55,087 nucleotides of DNA, from positions 162,424 to 217,510 of the forward strand of contig FR882601.1 in NCBI GenBank assembly GCA_000435715.1, written 5' to 3'. This DNA comes from Firmicutes bacterium CAG:145. GTDB taxonomy: Bacteria > Bacillota > Clostridia > Peptostreptococcales > Anaerovoracaceae. The first letter of the stretch is position 1; every line of letters begins with the position of its first letter. Under the pieces are notes generated by a model, which was given only the letters and a program-made list of their open reading frames with translations, had not been told where the DNA came from and ran no database searches. The position numbers and the translations under genes are program-made. Shown piece by piece: positions 27,919 to 35,541 of this stretch.

Positions 27919-27936
27919 CGGTCGTATAAGCTGTTT

Positions 27937-28344
27937 TTACTTCTTTTTGGCGACAATTCCATACAGAGTACTTCCTATGATGAAGAACCACACCACCGCC
28001 CTGTACCATTGAAACATCGTATAACCCATGCCGAAGTATTGAGGCATGCCTATGCTCATAAACACGACGCTGTTTATTGCAAGGTTGGTAAGCAGTATAG
28101 TCGGCGCCGCCATATAGCCATACTTCCCCGCCCTTGTGAAGTCTTTTACCGCATAAATAATTAAAAGGCACATGGCTACAAGGATTATAGCTTCTGGTAT
28201 ATAGTCGACATACAGCGGTAATCGAAGGAAGTTTTCCTCATTTATCTGTCGCTTAAGGACGAGCAACCAGTTAAAAGCATAGTACGCTGCATTAGGCATT
28301 ATGAGTATGGCCAACGCAAGGAAAAATCCATGTGCATGTTTCAT
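27937..28344 (-). CDS. Small four-helix membrane protein, unknown function
   Basis: A 135-residue hydrophobic protein that I do not recognise. Four membrane segments are visible: about residues 6-24, 45-63, 74-93 and 108-128. The start MKHAHGFF is chosen because AGAGGTGAG lies 6 nt upstream. It follows the broken secreted-protein gene by 16 nt and ends at a strong terminator, so both were probably one transcript. A role in export or immunity for the neighbour is possible but not shown. Confidence 0.65.
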   Translation of the reverse strand: MKHAHGFFLALAILIMPNAAYYAFNWLLVLKRQINEENFLRLPLYVDYIPEAIILVAMCLLIIYAVKDFTRAGKYGYMAAPTILLTNLAINSVVFMSIGMPQYFGMGYTMFQWYRAVVWFFIIGSTLYGIVAKKK

Positions 28345-28360
28345 ACGACTCTCACCTCTT

Positions 28361-28972
28361 TTAGTTAACATTTACATATGTTGCAAATGATGCTTCTCCC
28401 GGATATTTTCCATTTAATACATATGCAATGCTATGAGTAAATTTAACAGTTGCGGAATCATCTGCCAAATAATAATAGTCCTGTAAACCTGTAACAGAAC
28501 TGAATTGTTCTGTCCAATTTAGTGCATAAGCATAATTTCTTACTTGATAAGGTCCGTTTATAGGAGAATTAGAAGTCGGGTATTTATATGCTACACCTTG
28601 TAATTCTAAAGAGCCTCTATGCTTTGTGAGCTGAGTACCTGATGGTGACTCTACTATATGGGAAGCCACCTTATATGGTTTAACGCCAACAAAGGTGCTG
28701 GATATTCCTGTTCCCTTTAACTTATAAAACTGAATCGTCCCTTTTAGAACATGTCTTCCTGTAACTCTTTCGGAATCGGAAACACTTCCTGTTGATGCTG
28801 TTGAACGAACAACAACATTATCTATTACAGCATAAGAGGTTGTCGCATACATCTCTATATCAGTATCTTTACCCATTTGAATAAGATCATTATATTCTTT
28901 GGCTGAAATTAAACTGGCAGATCTTAACGATTCAATTGTTCCTAAACTTTCTTCAATTATATAATAATTCAC
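28361..28972 (-). CDS. Hypothetical protein, likely C-terminal part of a broken secreted protein
   Basis: A 203-residue, Ser/Thr/Tyr-rich polypeptide without a recognised domain, beginning at GTG. It has no signal peptide of its own and a poor ribosome-binding site. The reading frame stays open for a dozen codons upstream of the GTG, then meets TGA. The short signal-peptide gene just upstream (29035-29235) is in a frame shifted by one base, and the two together would make one secreted protein of about 290 residues. The local DNA is visibly A+T-richer than the housekeeping genes. This may be a pseudogene fragment or a young gene. Confidence 0.5.
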   Translation of the reverse strand: MNYYIIEESLGTIESLRSASLISAKEYNDLIQMGKDTDIEMYATTSYAVIDNVVVRSTASTGSVSDSERVTGRHVLKGTIQFYKLKGTGISSTFVGVKPYKVASHIVESPSGTQLTKHRGSLELQGVAYKYPTSNSPINGPYQVRNYAYALNWTEQFSSVTGLQDYYYLADDSATVKFTHSIAYVLNGKYPGEASFATYVNVN

Positions 28973-29034
28973 ATCTCCATCAATTGAAATACTATTATTA
29001 TGTGTTTCAAATTTAAAAAATCATCTAAATTCTT

Positions 29035-29235
29035 CTAAATTTTAGTCACAATTTTGCCATCAATATTTTGTGATGGTGCGCCGGAATTATCATACTGAGA
29101 AATAACTACATCACAATCTTTCCCAAATTCAACAGTTTTTGTAGAAAGATCTGCACCAGCTTCATTTGCCCAAGTAAATATAGTGGTGGACAAAATCAAA
29201 AGCATTACCATACATATTACTGCTAATCTTTTCAT
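29035..29235 (-). CDS. Short signal-peptide protein, likely N-terminal part of a broken gene
   Basis: A 66-residue ORF: MKRLAVICMVMLLILSTT is a clear Sec signal peptide with a probable cleavage site after TWANEA, followed by about 40 mature residues that end abruptly at TAG. The start is at 29235 with GGGTGG upstream. The next ORF (28361-28972) probably carries the rest of the original protein after a frameshift. A strong promoter-like pair lies 45-75 nt upstream, so it may still be transcribed. Confidence 0.5.
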   Translation of the reverse strand: MKRLAVICMVMLLILSTTIFTWANEAGADLSTKTVEFGKDCDVVISQYDNSGAPSQNIDGKIVTKI

Positions 29236-29280
29236 TTTTCTACCACCCTTTCTTTTTATTGTTTGTTGTTTATTTAACAC

Positions 29281-29309
29281 ATAATATCATTATTATCCCA
29301 TTATTGCAA
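29281..29309 (-). promoter_or_regulatory. Promoter of the secreted-protein remnant
   Basis: TTGCAA (29309-29304), 17-nt spacer and TATTAT (29286-29281) on the minus strand, about 45 nt before the signal-peptide ORF start. Confidence 0.45.
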
Positions 29310-29349
29310 TATACTTTACTTATGTATCAAAAATATGATATATATTACT

Positions 29350-29487
29350 CAATAAGAAAGATTGCCGCTTTTGGTATGGCGGTCCAGTCCTAAGTACATA
29401 GTATGAGCCGTCAAACTTTGAGTTTGGCGGTTTTGCTTTACTTATCGCTTTTCATAAGAAGCGTGATAAGCGCTATAACGAAATCTG
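29350..29487 (-). ncRNA. Type I toxin-antitoxin-like RNA locus (possible remnant)
   Basis: The 406-nt gap between the secreted-protein remnant and rpmB holds a perfect minus-strand promoter, a plus-strand terminator hairpin and a 21-codon minus-strand ORF (29503-29438) reading MYNNTTDFVIALITLLMKSD then K. The hydrophobic FVIALITLL plus a short charged tail resembles the end of holin-like type I toxins, but its ATG overlaps the -10 element, so it would not be on a transcript from that promoter. Plus-strand RNA ending near 29440 would be antisense to the minus-strand RNA, the usual type I layout. I rate this a probable degenerate or minimal locus. Confidence 0.35.
29408..29440 (+). terminator. 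Plus-strand intrinsic terminator in the type I TA-like locus
   Basis: CCGTCAAACT pairs with AGTTTGGCGG around the loop TTG, followed by TTTTGCTTTA. No plus-strand gene precedes it, which implies a short plus-strand RNA. Confidence 0.55.
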
Positions 29488-29494
29488 TGGTGTT

Positions 29495-29523
29495 ATTATA
29501 CATTCTTTAATCTTTACTGTCAA
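29495..29523 (-). promoter_or_regulatory. Consensus promoter TTGACA-N17-TATAAT
   Basis: On the minus strand TTGACA (29523-29518) and TATAAT (29500-29495) match both consensus hexamers exactly with an ideal 17-nt spacer. No full-length protein gene follows, so it most likely drives a small RNA. Confidence 0.7.
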
Positions 29524-29599
29524 TATTTTACATTAAGCTCCCCTTAGCTTCACAAATTAAAACTCCCTCTCAGGACAGGATAAGACACCGTCTGCACAC

Positions 29600-29625
29600 A
29601 AAAAGAACCGCTGAAAGCGGTTCTT
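29600..29625 (-). terminator. Terminator of rpmB
   Basis: AAGAACCGCT and AGCGGTTCTT form a 10-bp stem with a 3-nt loop, followed on the minus strand by TTTGTGTG; it lies 16 nt after the rpmB stop. Confidence 0.8.
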
Positions 29626-29641
29626 CTCGGTAATCATTGAA

Positions 29642-29836
29642 TTAGATGGCACGGTTTACTTTATTTGATTTAAGACACTTTGTACATACATTAGCTTTTC
29701 TTACTGCGCCATTCTCCTCAGCAATTCTTACAGTCTGGATATTAGCATTCCATTTTCTTCTGGTATGTCTGTTGGAGTGGGATACAGCGTTACCTGATAC
29801 CTGTCCCTTACCGCAAACTTCGCACTTTCTTGACAT
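29642..29836 (-). CDS. rpmB: 50S ribosomal protein L28
   Basis: A 64-residue L28 with the two zinc-binding CxxC pairs (CEVCGK near the start, CTKCLK near the end) that mark the zinc-containing form, and the conserved VSHSNRHTRRKW. GGAGG lies 8 nt upstream. It is a single-gene unit with its own promoter and terminator. Under zinc limitation such C+ forms can be replaced by zinc-free paralogues; none is seen here. Confidence 0.97.
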   Translation of the reverse strand: MSRKCEVCGKGQVSGNAVSHSNRHTRRKWNANIQTVRIAEENGAVRKANVCTKCLKSNKVNRAI

Positions 29837-29921
29837 CTACCGCACCTCCTCTTAGTATATTAAGCATGCTCTTTTCGCATTTTCTTCTCGGTTTTGATTT
29901 GTTCAAACTCGAACGAATGTC

Positions 29922-29950
29922 ATTATACCATATGGGAAGCGTTGATTCAA
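29922..29950 (-). promoter_or_regulatory. rpmB promoter
   Basis: TTGAAT (29950-29945), a 17-nt spacer and TATAAT (29927-29922), with an extended -10 TG one base before it. The resulting leader is about 80 nt. Confidence 0.7.
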
Positions 29951-30037
29951 GCATTTTTTCCCGGCAGATATATTTTTCTGTAATATTAAGCTAAAATCAG
30001 AATCTGATCTTTGCAGCAGGAAATCCTATGTCAATGA

Positions 30038-31336
30038 TCATATGTCGTTTCTGCACAGATCCTCAAGAGATTCCCTTTTCACTGTGACATAGCTCTCTCC
30101 GTTTCTCAGCATCACGATAGGAGGTCTGGGCAGCCTGTTGTAGTTTGAAGCCATAGAATAATTGTATGCTCCTGTCGTACATACGGACACTATATCTCCT
30201 CTCCTCATGCTGCCGGGGAGAAGAACATTTTCCTGAATTATATCCCCACTTTCACAGCAGCGTCCTACTACAGAACACTTGAAATCGGCCTCTTCGTTCA
30301 TTTTGTTTGCCGCAAGGCAGGTATACGAAGACTTATACAGCGCATACCGAGGGTTATCCGGCATTCCGCCGTCTATTGAAACATAATTTTTATATCCTGT
30401 TATTTTTTTTACGGTTCCCACCGTATAGAGGGTCATGCCCGCATCAGCGATTATACCTCTTCCCGGCTCCATATGTATCTCAGGCATTTCGATTCCGAGA
30501 CGGTTACAAGCCTCCTTAACTGCCGCTGCGACTTCTCCGACTTTTTGGTCAATGTCCAAGACAGGATCAGACTCGGTGTATCTTACCCCATAGCCTCCTC
30601 CAAGGTCGAGCTGCAGGGCCGTATAATCGTGCTTTTTCTTCATATCTGCAATAAACTCCAGCATTACTACCGCGGCGCGCTCAAACACATCCTCGGCAAA
30701 AACCTGAGAACCTATATGACAGTGGAAGCCTACCAACTCTACGTTTGGCATATCTAATGTCAGAAGCGTAATCTCTTCTGCCTGACCTGTTTCTATAGCA
30801 GTTCCGAATTTAGAATCTACTTCGCCTGTAGAAATAGCTTCATAGGTATGAGGGTCAATTCCCGGCGAAAGCCTGAGAAGGAGTTTTTGACGTATTCCCC
30901 GTTTTGCCGCTTCTCTGTCTACAGCTTTAACTTCTTCTATATTATCGGCGACAAAATAGCCTATGCCATTTTCAATGGCGTAGCTTATATCCTCATCAGT
31001 CTTATTGTTGCTGTGAAAATACGCTTTAGATATGTCGTAGCCTGCTTTGAGGGCTGTATATATCTCGCCCGAAGATACTACATCTATGCCCATATCTTCT
31101 TCAGTCATTATCTCATAGATACGTTTAAAGCAGTTAGCCTTACTGGCATATAACGGTTTTGAGCCTTCTCCGAAATGTTTTTTGAAGGCTTCCTTATAAA
31201 TCCTGCATTTTTCCCTGATTTTATTTTCGTCCAGCAAATATAGCGGAGTGCCATATTTATGAGCCAAATCTACAGTATCACAGCCTGCAAATACTAGTCT
31301 TCCTTCCTTGGATACCGCAATATTATCACAAATCAT
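30038..31336 (-). CDS. lysA: Diaminopimelate decarboxylase
   Basis: A 432-residue PLP-dependent fold III decarboxylase that converts meso-diaminopimelate to L-lysine. The PLP lysine is in YASKAN near residue 65, the phosphate/substrate loops are GEVDSKFG and EPGRGI, and the CESGD motif near 365 supplies the partner-subunit active-site residue. Start MICDNIAV is chosen because AAGGA lies 8 nt upstream; a more distal ATG is not supported. It is last in a unit with dapF and a DAACS transporter that begins at a sigma-54 promoter. Confidence 0.95.
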   Translation of the reverse strand: MICDNIAVSKEGRLVFAGCDTVDLAHKYGTPLYLLDENKIREKCRIYKEAFKKHFGEGSKPLYASKANCFKRIYEIMTEEDMGIDVVSSGEIYTALKAGYDISKAYFHSNNKTDEDISYAIENGIGYFVADNIEEVKAVDREAAKRGIRQKLLLRLSPGIDPHTYEAISTGEVDSKFGTAIETGQAEEITLLTLDMPNVELVGFHCHIGSQVFAEDVFERAAVVMLEFIADMKKKHDYTALQLDLGGGYGVRYTESDPVLDIDQKVGEVAAAVKEACNRLGIEMPEIHMEPGRGIIADAGMTLYTVGTVKKITGYKNYVSIDGGMPDNPRYALYKSSYTCLAANKMNEEADFKCSVVGRCCESGDIIQENVLLPGSMRRGDIVSVCTTGAYNYSMASNYNRLPRPPIVMLRNGESYVTVKRESLEDLCRNDI

Positions 31337-31451
31337 CTCTATTTTCCTTTCGTTTTTTGTACCACCCGTGAGGGAGGGATTTTCCATAAGCTACCCGCAC
31401 GGACGATTTCATTTTCTGGAATATACTCTTATATAATATTCTTCCTCACAT

Positions 31452-32714
31452 TCAGATCTCTGAAACCTTATTCTTTTTTGACTCTATAGCTTTATTGAGC
31501 CATTCTTTTCCATCTGTAAAGCGAGCGACTGCGTAGGAAATCACATAATCTCCTGCAGAGTTTATCATAGTGGCAGGCGGATCTACGAGGTTTCCGATAG
31601 CTACCAGAATAGGGAAAGCCAGTTCCATCTGCGTAGGGAAGAAAATTGAACAGATTATATACTCCCCTATGTATCCGCCTCCCGGTACTCCCGACATACC
31701 TACCGAGGAAAGAACTGCTACGAGTATAACAGGTACAAGCTGGCTCCATTCAAGAGGCTGACCGAAAACGCCTAAAACAAAGGCTATTTTAAGTACGCAC
31801 GAGAAACAGGATCCGTCCATATGCATCGTTGCTCCCAGTGGAACTACCATCTCGCTTACATCTTTAGGAATACCGGTCTCCTCGGCAACCTCAAGATTGG
31901 TAGGAATAGTTGCTACCGATGAGCAGGTTCCCAGCGAAACTATGGCAGGACGTGCAACATGCCTAAACATTGTTCTGACTCCGTTCTTGCCTCCTCCAAA
32001 CCATGCAAACAGAGGAAAAGCGGTAAACAGATAGACAAAGCAAAGCGGATAGTATACTATCATTGCGCGGCCATAGGACTCGGTGATGGCGCTTCCGTAA
32101 TTTGCTACTAAGTCAGCGAATATTGCAAAGAAGGCTATCGGAGCATAATAAGTAATTATTTTTACGAACTTCATCATCACTTCTGTCAAGCTGTTCAAAA
32201 ATTTAGCTACTGGCGTTTCAGGTCCTCCCGCCAAGCTGGTGGCAAAACCGAACAGTATAGAAAATACGATCAACGGCAGCATTGCTTTTCTGCTCAAAAG
32301 TCCCACAAAGTCTTCTACAGTAAAGAAATTTACTACCATATCAGCCATAGTTGCATGCTCTCCGACAGCTTCCGCCTCCATATCCGTCCATGCGCTTAAA
32401 ACAGGCGGGTACAGTTTCATTAATACGAACATTATTAACGCTGCGATGGCTCCCGTAATCACGAAAGTGAGAACGGTCGTTCCCATGATTTTTCCCGCTC
32501 TCTTGCGGCTCTTCATATTAGCCACTGAGCTGGATAACGAAGCGAATACCAAAGGTACTACTACACAGAACATCATGTTTATAAACACAGTTCCAAAAGG
32601 TTTTAGTTTCGGTCCGAAGTCAGGCGCAAACCATCCGACAAGTCCGCCTGCTATCATCGCGCCCAGCATTATAGCCAGAAAACGATAATTTTTTACAATT
32701 GAACTCTTTTCCAT
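31452..32714 (-). CDS. DAACS-family amino acid:cation symporter with altered substrate site
   Basis: A 420-residue, multi-helix symporter of the GltP/GltPh fold. Recognisable parts are the serine-rich hairpin SLGTCSSVATIPTN, the helix-7 motif (here ATMHMDGS rather than the usual NMDGT), the second hairpin GVPGGGYIG, and helix 8 DPPATMINSAGD. In acidic-amino-acid carriers helix 8 has an arginine where this protein has alanine, so glutamate or aspartate transport is unlikely. The helix-7 Asn of a cation site is His. Lying between dapF and lysA, it is a candidate carrier for diaminopimelate or lysine (inference). AGGAGG lies 8 nt before the start. Confidence 0.85.
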   Translation of the reverse strand: MEKSSIVKNYRFLAIMLGAMIAGGLVGWFAPDFGPKLKPFGTVFINMMFCVVVPLVFASLSSSVANMKSRKRAGKIMGTTVLTFVITGAIAALIMFVLMKLYPPVLSAWTDMEAEAVGEHATMADMVVNFFTVEDFVGLLSRKAMLPLIVFSILFGFATSLAGGPETPVAKFLNSLTEVMMKFVKIITYYAPIAFFAIFADLVANYGSAITESYGRAMIVYYPLCFVYLFTAFPLFAWFGGGKNGVRTMFRHVARPAIVSLGTCSSVATIPTNLEVAEETGIPKDVSEMVVPLGATMHMDGSCFSCVLKIAFVLGVFGQPLEWSQLVPVILVAVLSSVGMSGVPGGGYIGEYIICSIFFPTQMELAFPILVAIGNLVDPPATMINSAGDYVISYAVARFTDGKEWLNKAIESKKNKVSEI

Positions 32715-32785
32715 GTTGAATTCCTCCTAAATAATTTGTTGTAAAATAACGTCTTTATGTTAAGTTCTTTTTTGAACTAACAATC

Positions 32786-33625
32786 TCATATATTTAGATC
32801 CTCGTCTTCTACGATACCTTTTGCGACTATATTAGTAGGGCCTGTCAAATAAAGATCCGTGATATTCCCCTCATCCCTTTCTATGTCTATTATGAGCTTG
32901 CCTCCTGCCATATTTACACAAACATTCCTGCCGCTCACTTCTCCCTTTAGGGTCAGGACAGTAACTACAGATCCCGTGCCTGTGCCGCATGCATATGTAA
33001 AATCTTCTACTCCTCTCTCGTACGTTCTTTCATATACTGCGTCGTTTCCGATTATTTCATAAAAATTGACATTGGCTCCTTTTGGAAAGGCCTTGCAATA
33101 TCTTATCTTTCTTCCGAGATCAAACAATTCTCTTGACGGATATTCTCTGAGGTTTTTTACCGGAACGACTGCATGAGGTATTCCTGGGTTTCCCAGTTCT
33201 ACATATGCGCATTCATATCTTTTTCCGTCTATTTCTACATCGCTTTTTAATTTTACGATCGACGGGTCATTGAGCCTAACCTTATACAATCTCTTATCTA
33301 CTCTATATCCTTTTACCAGGCCGGCCATCGTCTCCACCGTCTGGGCGCTTCCTGCAAGGCCATTCTCATAACCGTATCTGGCGATACATCTGGCCCCATT
33401 GCCGCACATTTCCCCCACAGAACCGTCGGAATTGTAGAAGTTCATCTTGTAGTCAGCCTCTCCCTCTGCTCTTTCAACTGCCATGAGTCCGTCCGCTCCG
33501 ATGGACATATGACGGTGGCATAGAGTTTTAGCTATATATGGCCATCTATCGGCAGATATGCTGCTATCCATATTATTTATAATTATGAAATCGTTGCCTG
33601 CTCCGTTCATCTTCCAGAATTCCAT
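32786..33625 (-). CDS. dapF: Diaminopimelate epimerase
   Basis: A 279-residue PLP-independent epimerase converting LL- to meso-diaminopimelate. Both catalytic cysteines are present (MCGNGARC and YACGTGTG). Start MEFWKMNGAGNDF at 33625 is taken because AAAGGA is 7 nt upstream; the ATG three codons earlier overlaps that ribosome-binding site. First gene downstream of a sigma-54 promoter and followed by a transporter and lysA. dapF also serves peptidoglycan synthesis, so a nitrogen- or substrate-responsive promoter is unusual and suggests a catabolic or salvage role. Confidence 0.95.
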   Translation of the reverse strand: MEFWKMNGAGNDFIIINNMDSSISADRWPYIAKTLCHRHMSIGADGLMAVERAEGEADYKMNFYNSDGSVGEMCGNGARCIARYGYENGLAGSAQTVETMAGLVKGYRVDKRLYKVRLNDPSIVKLKSDVEIDGKRYECAYVELGNPGIPHAVVPVKNLREYPSRELFDLGRKIRYCKAFPKGANVNFYEIIGNDAVYERTYERGVEDFTYACGTGTGSVVTVLTLKGEVSGRNVCVNMAGGKLIIDIERDEGNITDLYLTGPTNIVAKGIVEDEDLNI

Positions 33626-33676
33626 ATGCACCATCCTTTCTTTAAAACTATTTTTCTTTTACAACGCTGTTTTAAG

Positions 33677-33692
33677 AGCAAAAATCATGCCA
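33677..33692 (-). promoter_or_regulatory. Sigma-54 (RpoN/SigL) promoter of dapF-transporter-lysA
   Basis: Minus-strand TGGCATGATTTTTGCT matches the -24/-12 consensus TGGCAC-N5-TTGCW in every position but one, with exact spacing. It lies about 50 nt before the dapF start, beyond the terminator of the neighbouring sigma-54 activator gene. Confidence 0.85.
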
Positions 33693-33769
33693 TAATTATA
33701 TGAAGCGCATTTTCTCATTATGTTCTATAGTATTTCGCCTGTTGAAAAATGGACACATAATAATTTTAC

Positions 33770-33799
33770 CAAAATAAAAAAGGCGATAATTTCTCGCCT
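33770..33799 (-). terminator. Terminator of the sigma-54 activator gene
   Basis: AGGCGA (33781-33786) pairs with TCGCCT (33794-33799), followed on the minus strand by TTTTTATTTT. It separates activator transcription from the dapF promoter. Confidence 0.75.
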
Positions 33800-33845
33800 G
33801 AATTTTTACATAATTATCATTATCGATAAAAACATTTCAATTTCG

Positions 33846-33863
33846 AGTCCGTTTCTACGAACT
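33846..33863. promoter_or_regulatory. Candidate upstream activator binding site
   Basis: AGTCCGT-TTCT-ACGAACT is an 18-bp imperfect inverted repeat about 170 bp upstream of the sigma-54 promoter, a usual distance for enhancer sites of Fis-type activators. A second small symmetric piece, TGCAATTCCGCA, adjoins it (33863-33874). Confidence 0.4.
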
Positions 33864-33898
33864 GCAATTCCGCAAAACCGAACTCTTTTTTGAGCGCT

Positions 33899-34780
33899 CT
33901 ACTTTATGCTATACTCTTTAAGTTTTTCGTAGAATATTGTTTTTGTAATTCCTAATTCTCTCATCGCAGCGCTTCTGTTCCCCTTAGCTTTCGGCAAAGC
34001 CGCCTCAATTATGCGCTTCTCCTCCTTTTTGAGTCTGTCTCGCAGAGTTAGGTGACTGATGCCTTCTTCTATATGTAAGTGCTCCGGATATATTATTTCA
34101 GAGTCCGTAAGAGCCACTGCTCTCTCGAGAACGTTTTCCAGTTCTCTTATATTCCCCGGCCACTCATAACTCAGCAGCTTTTGAAAGGCTTCTCCGGATA
34201 AATATTTCTCTGAAGTACCATATTTTTTTCTCATTTCTCCCATCAGGCTGTCGATGAGAAATATGATATCCTCGCTGCACTCCCGTAGAGGCGGCAGCTC
34301 AATAGTAAAGGCGCTGAGTCTGTAATACAGATCCGTCCTGAACCATCCTTCACTCACTCCTTTTCTCAAATCCCTGTTTGTAGCCGCTATTATACGTACG
34401 TCCACTGGTATGGGCCTGGTCGAACCTACCCGATATACTGTTTTATTCTGTATCACATTTAAAAGTTTTGCCTGTATATCGGGAGGCAGTTCTCCTATCT
34501 CATCTAAAAATATAGTTCCGCCGTCTGCCTCTTCAAAGAAGCCTGCTTTTCCCTTGGGATTTGCTCCTGTAAACGCGCCGCTGACATATCCGAACATCTC
34601 GCTTTCAAACAGTGTAGGCGCTATAGTCGAACAGTCTACATGTATAAACGGTCCCTTTCTAATCTGTACAGAACTTATGGCCTTTGCCATGCGAGTCTTA
34701 CCGGTACCGCTTTCACCTGTTATAAGTATGCTGCAAGAAAGACGCGCCAGCTTATAGGCGCTGCGCTTTATGTCCATCAT
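33899..34780 (-). CDS. Sigma-54-dependent activator, AAA+ and Fis DNA-binding part
   Basis: A 293-residue polypeptide holding the complete working core of a sigma-54 activator: Walker A GESGTGKT, the sigma-contacting loop GAFTGA, Walker B GGTIFLDEIGELP, FRTDLYYRL, and a C-terminal Fis-type helix-turn-helix with GNRSAAMRELGITKT. The likely start is the ATG that overlaps the upstream stop as ATGA (34780). However, family-like sequence (THGRDMMDIKR) reads a few codons further up in this frame, which suggests that sensor and AAA+ parts were once joined. It probably acts on the sigma-54 promoter before dapF. Without a sensor it may be constitutive or work in trans with the upstream fragment. Confidence 0.8.
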   Translation of the reverse strand: MMDIKRSAYKLARLSCSILITGESGTGKTRMAKAISSVQIRKGPFIHVDCSTIAPTLFESEMFGYVSGAFTGANPKGKAGFFEEADGGTIFLDEIGELPPDIQAKLLNVIQNKTVYRVGSTRPIPVDVRIIAATNRDLRKGVSEGWFRTDLYYRLSAFTIELPPLRECSEDIIFLIDSLMGEMRKKYGTSEKYLSGEAFQKLLSYEWPGNIRELENVLERAVALTDSEIIYPEHLHIEEGISHLTLRDRLKKEEKRIIEAALPKAKGNRSAAMRELGITKTIFYEKLKEYSIK

Positions 34781-35529
34781 ATCACGGCCGTGAGTTGATA
34801 GCCGTTGACTTCGTACTCTCTGTTCTCGCATTTTTGTATATCGCCATCTATGATGGCTCTAAGATCGCTTTCAAATTGCTTTCCTTCAAAGAATTCACTG
34901 AAATGATAGCCGATCACCTGAACTTTAAAATTGGGGCTTTTTGCAATAAAAGAACCGCCCTCTCTCAGAAGACTTCCTATGCCTTCCTTCCTGGCGGAAT
35001 ATCCTTTTTCATTCCAAAATTTTACCTGATGAGTTTTTCCATCCAATATCACAGTCTGTACTATCGACTGAAAATAACTTATACTATAACAGATTCCGTG
35101 TACTTTAACGTCTGCAGTCCTGCCATTTATCGATACGGTTATATCTGTTCCATCTATATTCGTCTCAAGATGGAGAAAATCCGAGTCGCCTCTCTTTATG
35201 GATTTCCACATCGCAGGTCTTCTGTTCTTCTCTGTTCCAAACTCTGCTACGGCTACCAACATATCGCCATATCTGATAAACTTATCCGAAATACCCAAAG
35301 ACTCAAGCTGCTCAAGGGTAAAATTATCGTCATCTCTGCCTAATGCAGTATCGGCAATTATAACTATGTCGCCCTCTTCTATCCGGCCTGCCGGGTGAGA
35401 ATAAGAGCTATGGTTTATAAGGCCGAACCTCTCCATAGCCTAGCTATTGATATGAGTTATTATACCCTCTGCATCCATAGTTAAGATAGCATGGGAAGAG
35501 GATTCAAGCAAAGTTTCAATGATTCCCAT
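34777..35529 (-). pseudogene. Sensor half of the sigma-54 activator, interrupted by TAG
   Basis: From an ATG at 35529 with AGAGG 6 nt upstream, the frame encodes the start of a PAS domain (MGIIETLLESSSHAILTMD), then meets an in-frame TAG at codon 30 (35442-35440) and continues as AMERFGL and 219 further residues to TGA at 34777. The continuation matches the sensor region of clostridial sigma-54 activators (RIEEGDIVIIADTALG, GDMLVAVAEFG). The linker normally present before the AAA+ domain is missing and the AAA+ part is in another frame. It is thus damaged twice, or expressed in pieces: a shorter protein could start at the ATG at 35436. Confidence 0.65.
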
Positions 35530-35541
35530 ATTTTTCCTCTT

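Noticed and set aside
31337..31451. T-box leader before lysA (GGGTGGTAC is present)
   Set aside because: The gap is only 115 nt, there is no stem I with a specifier loop, no full antiterminator sequence and no terminator hairpin. The match is a short coincidence.
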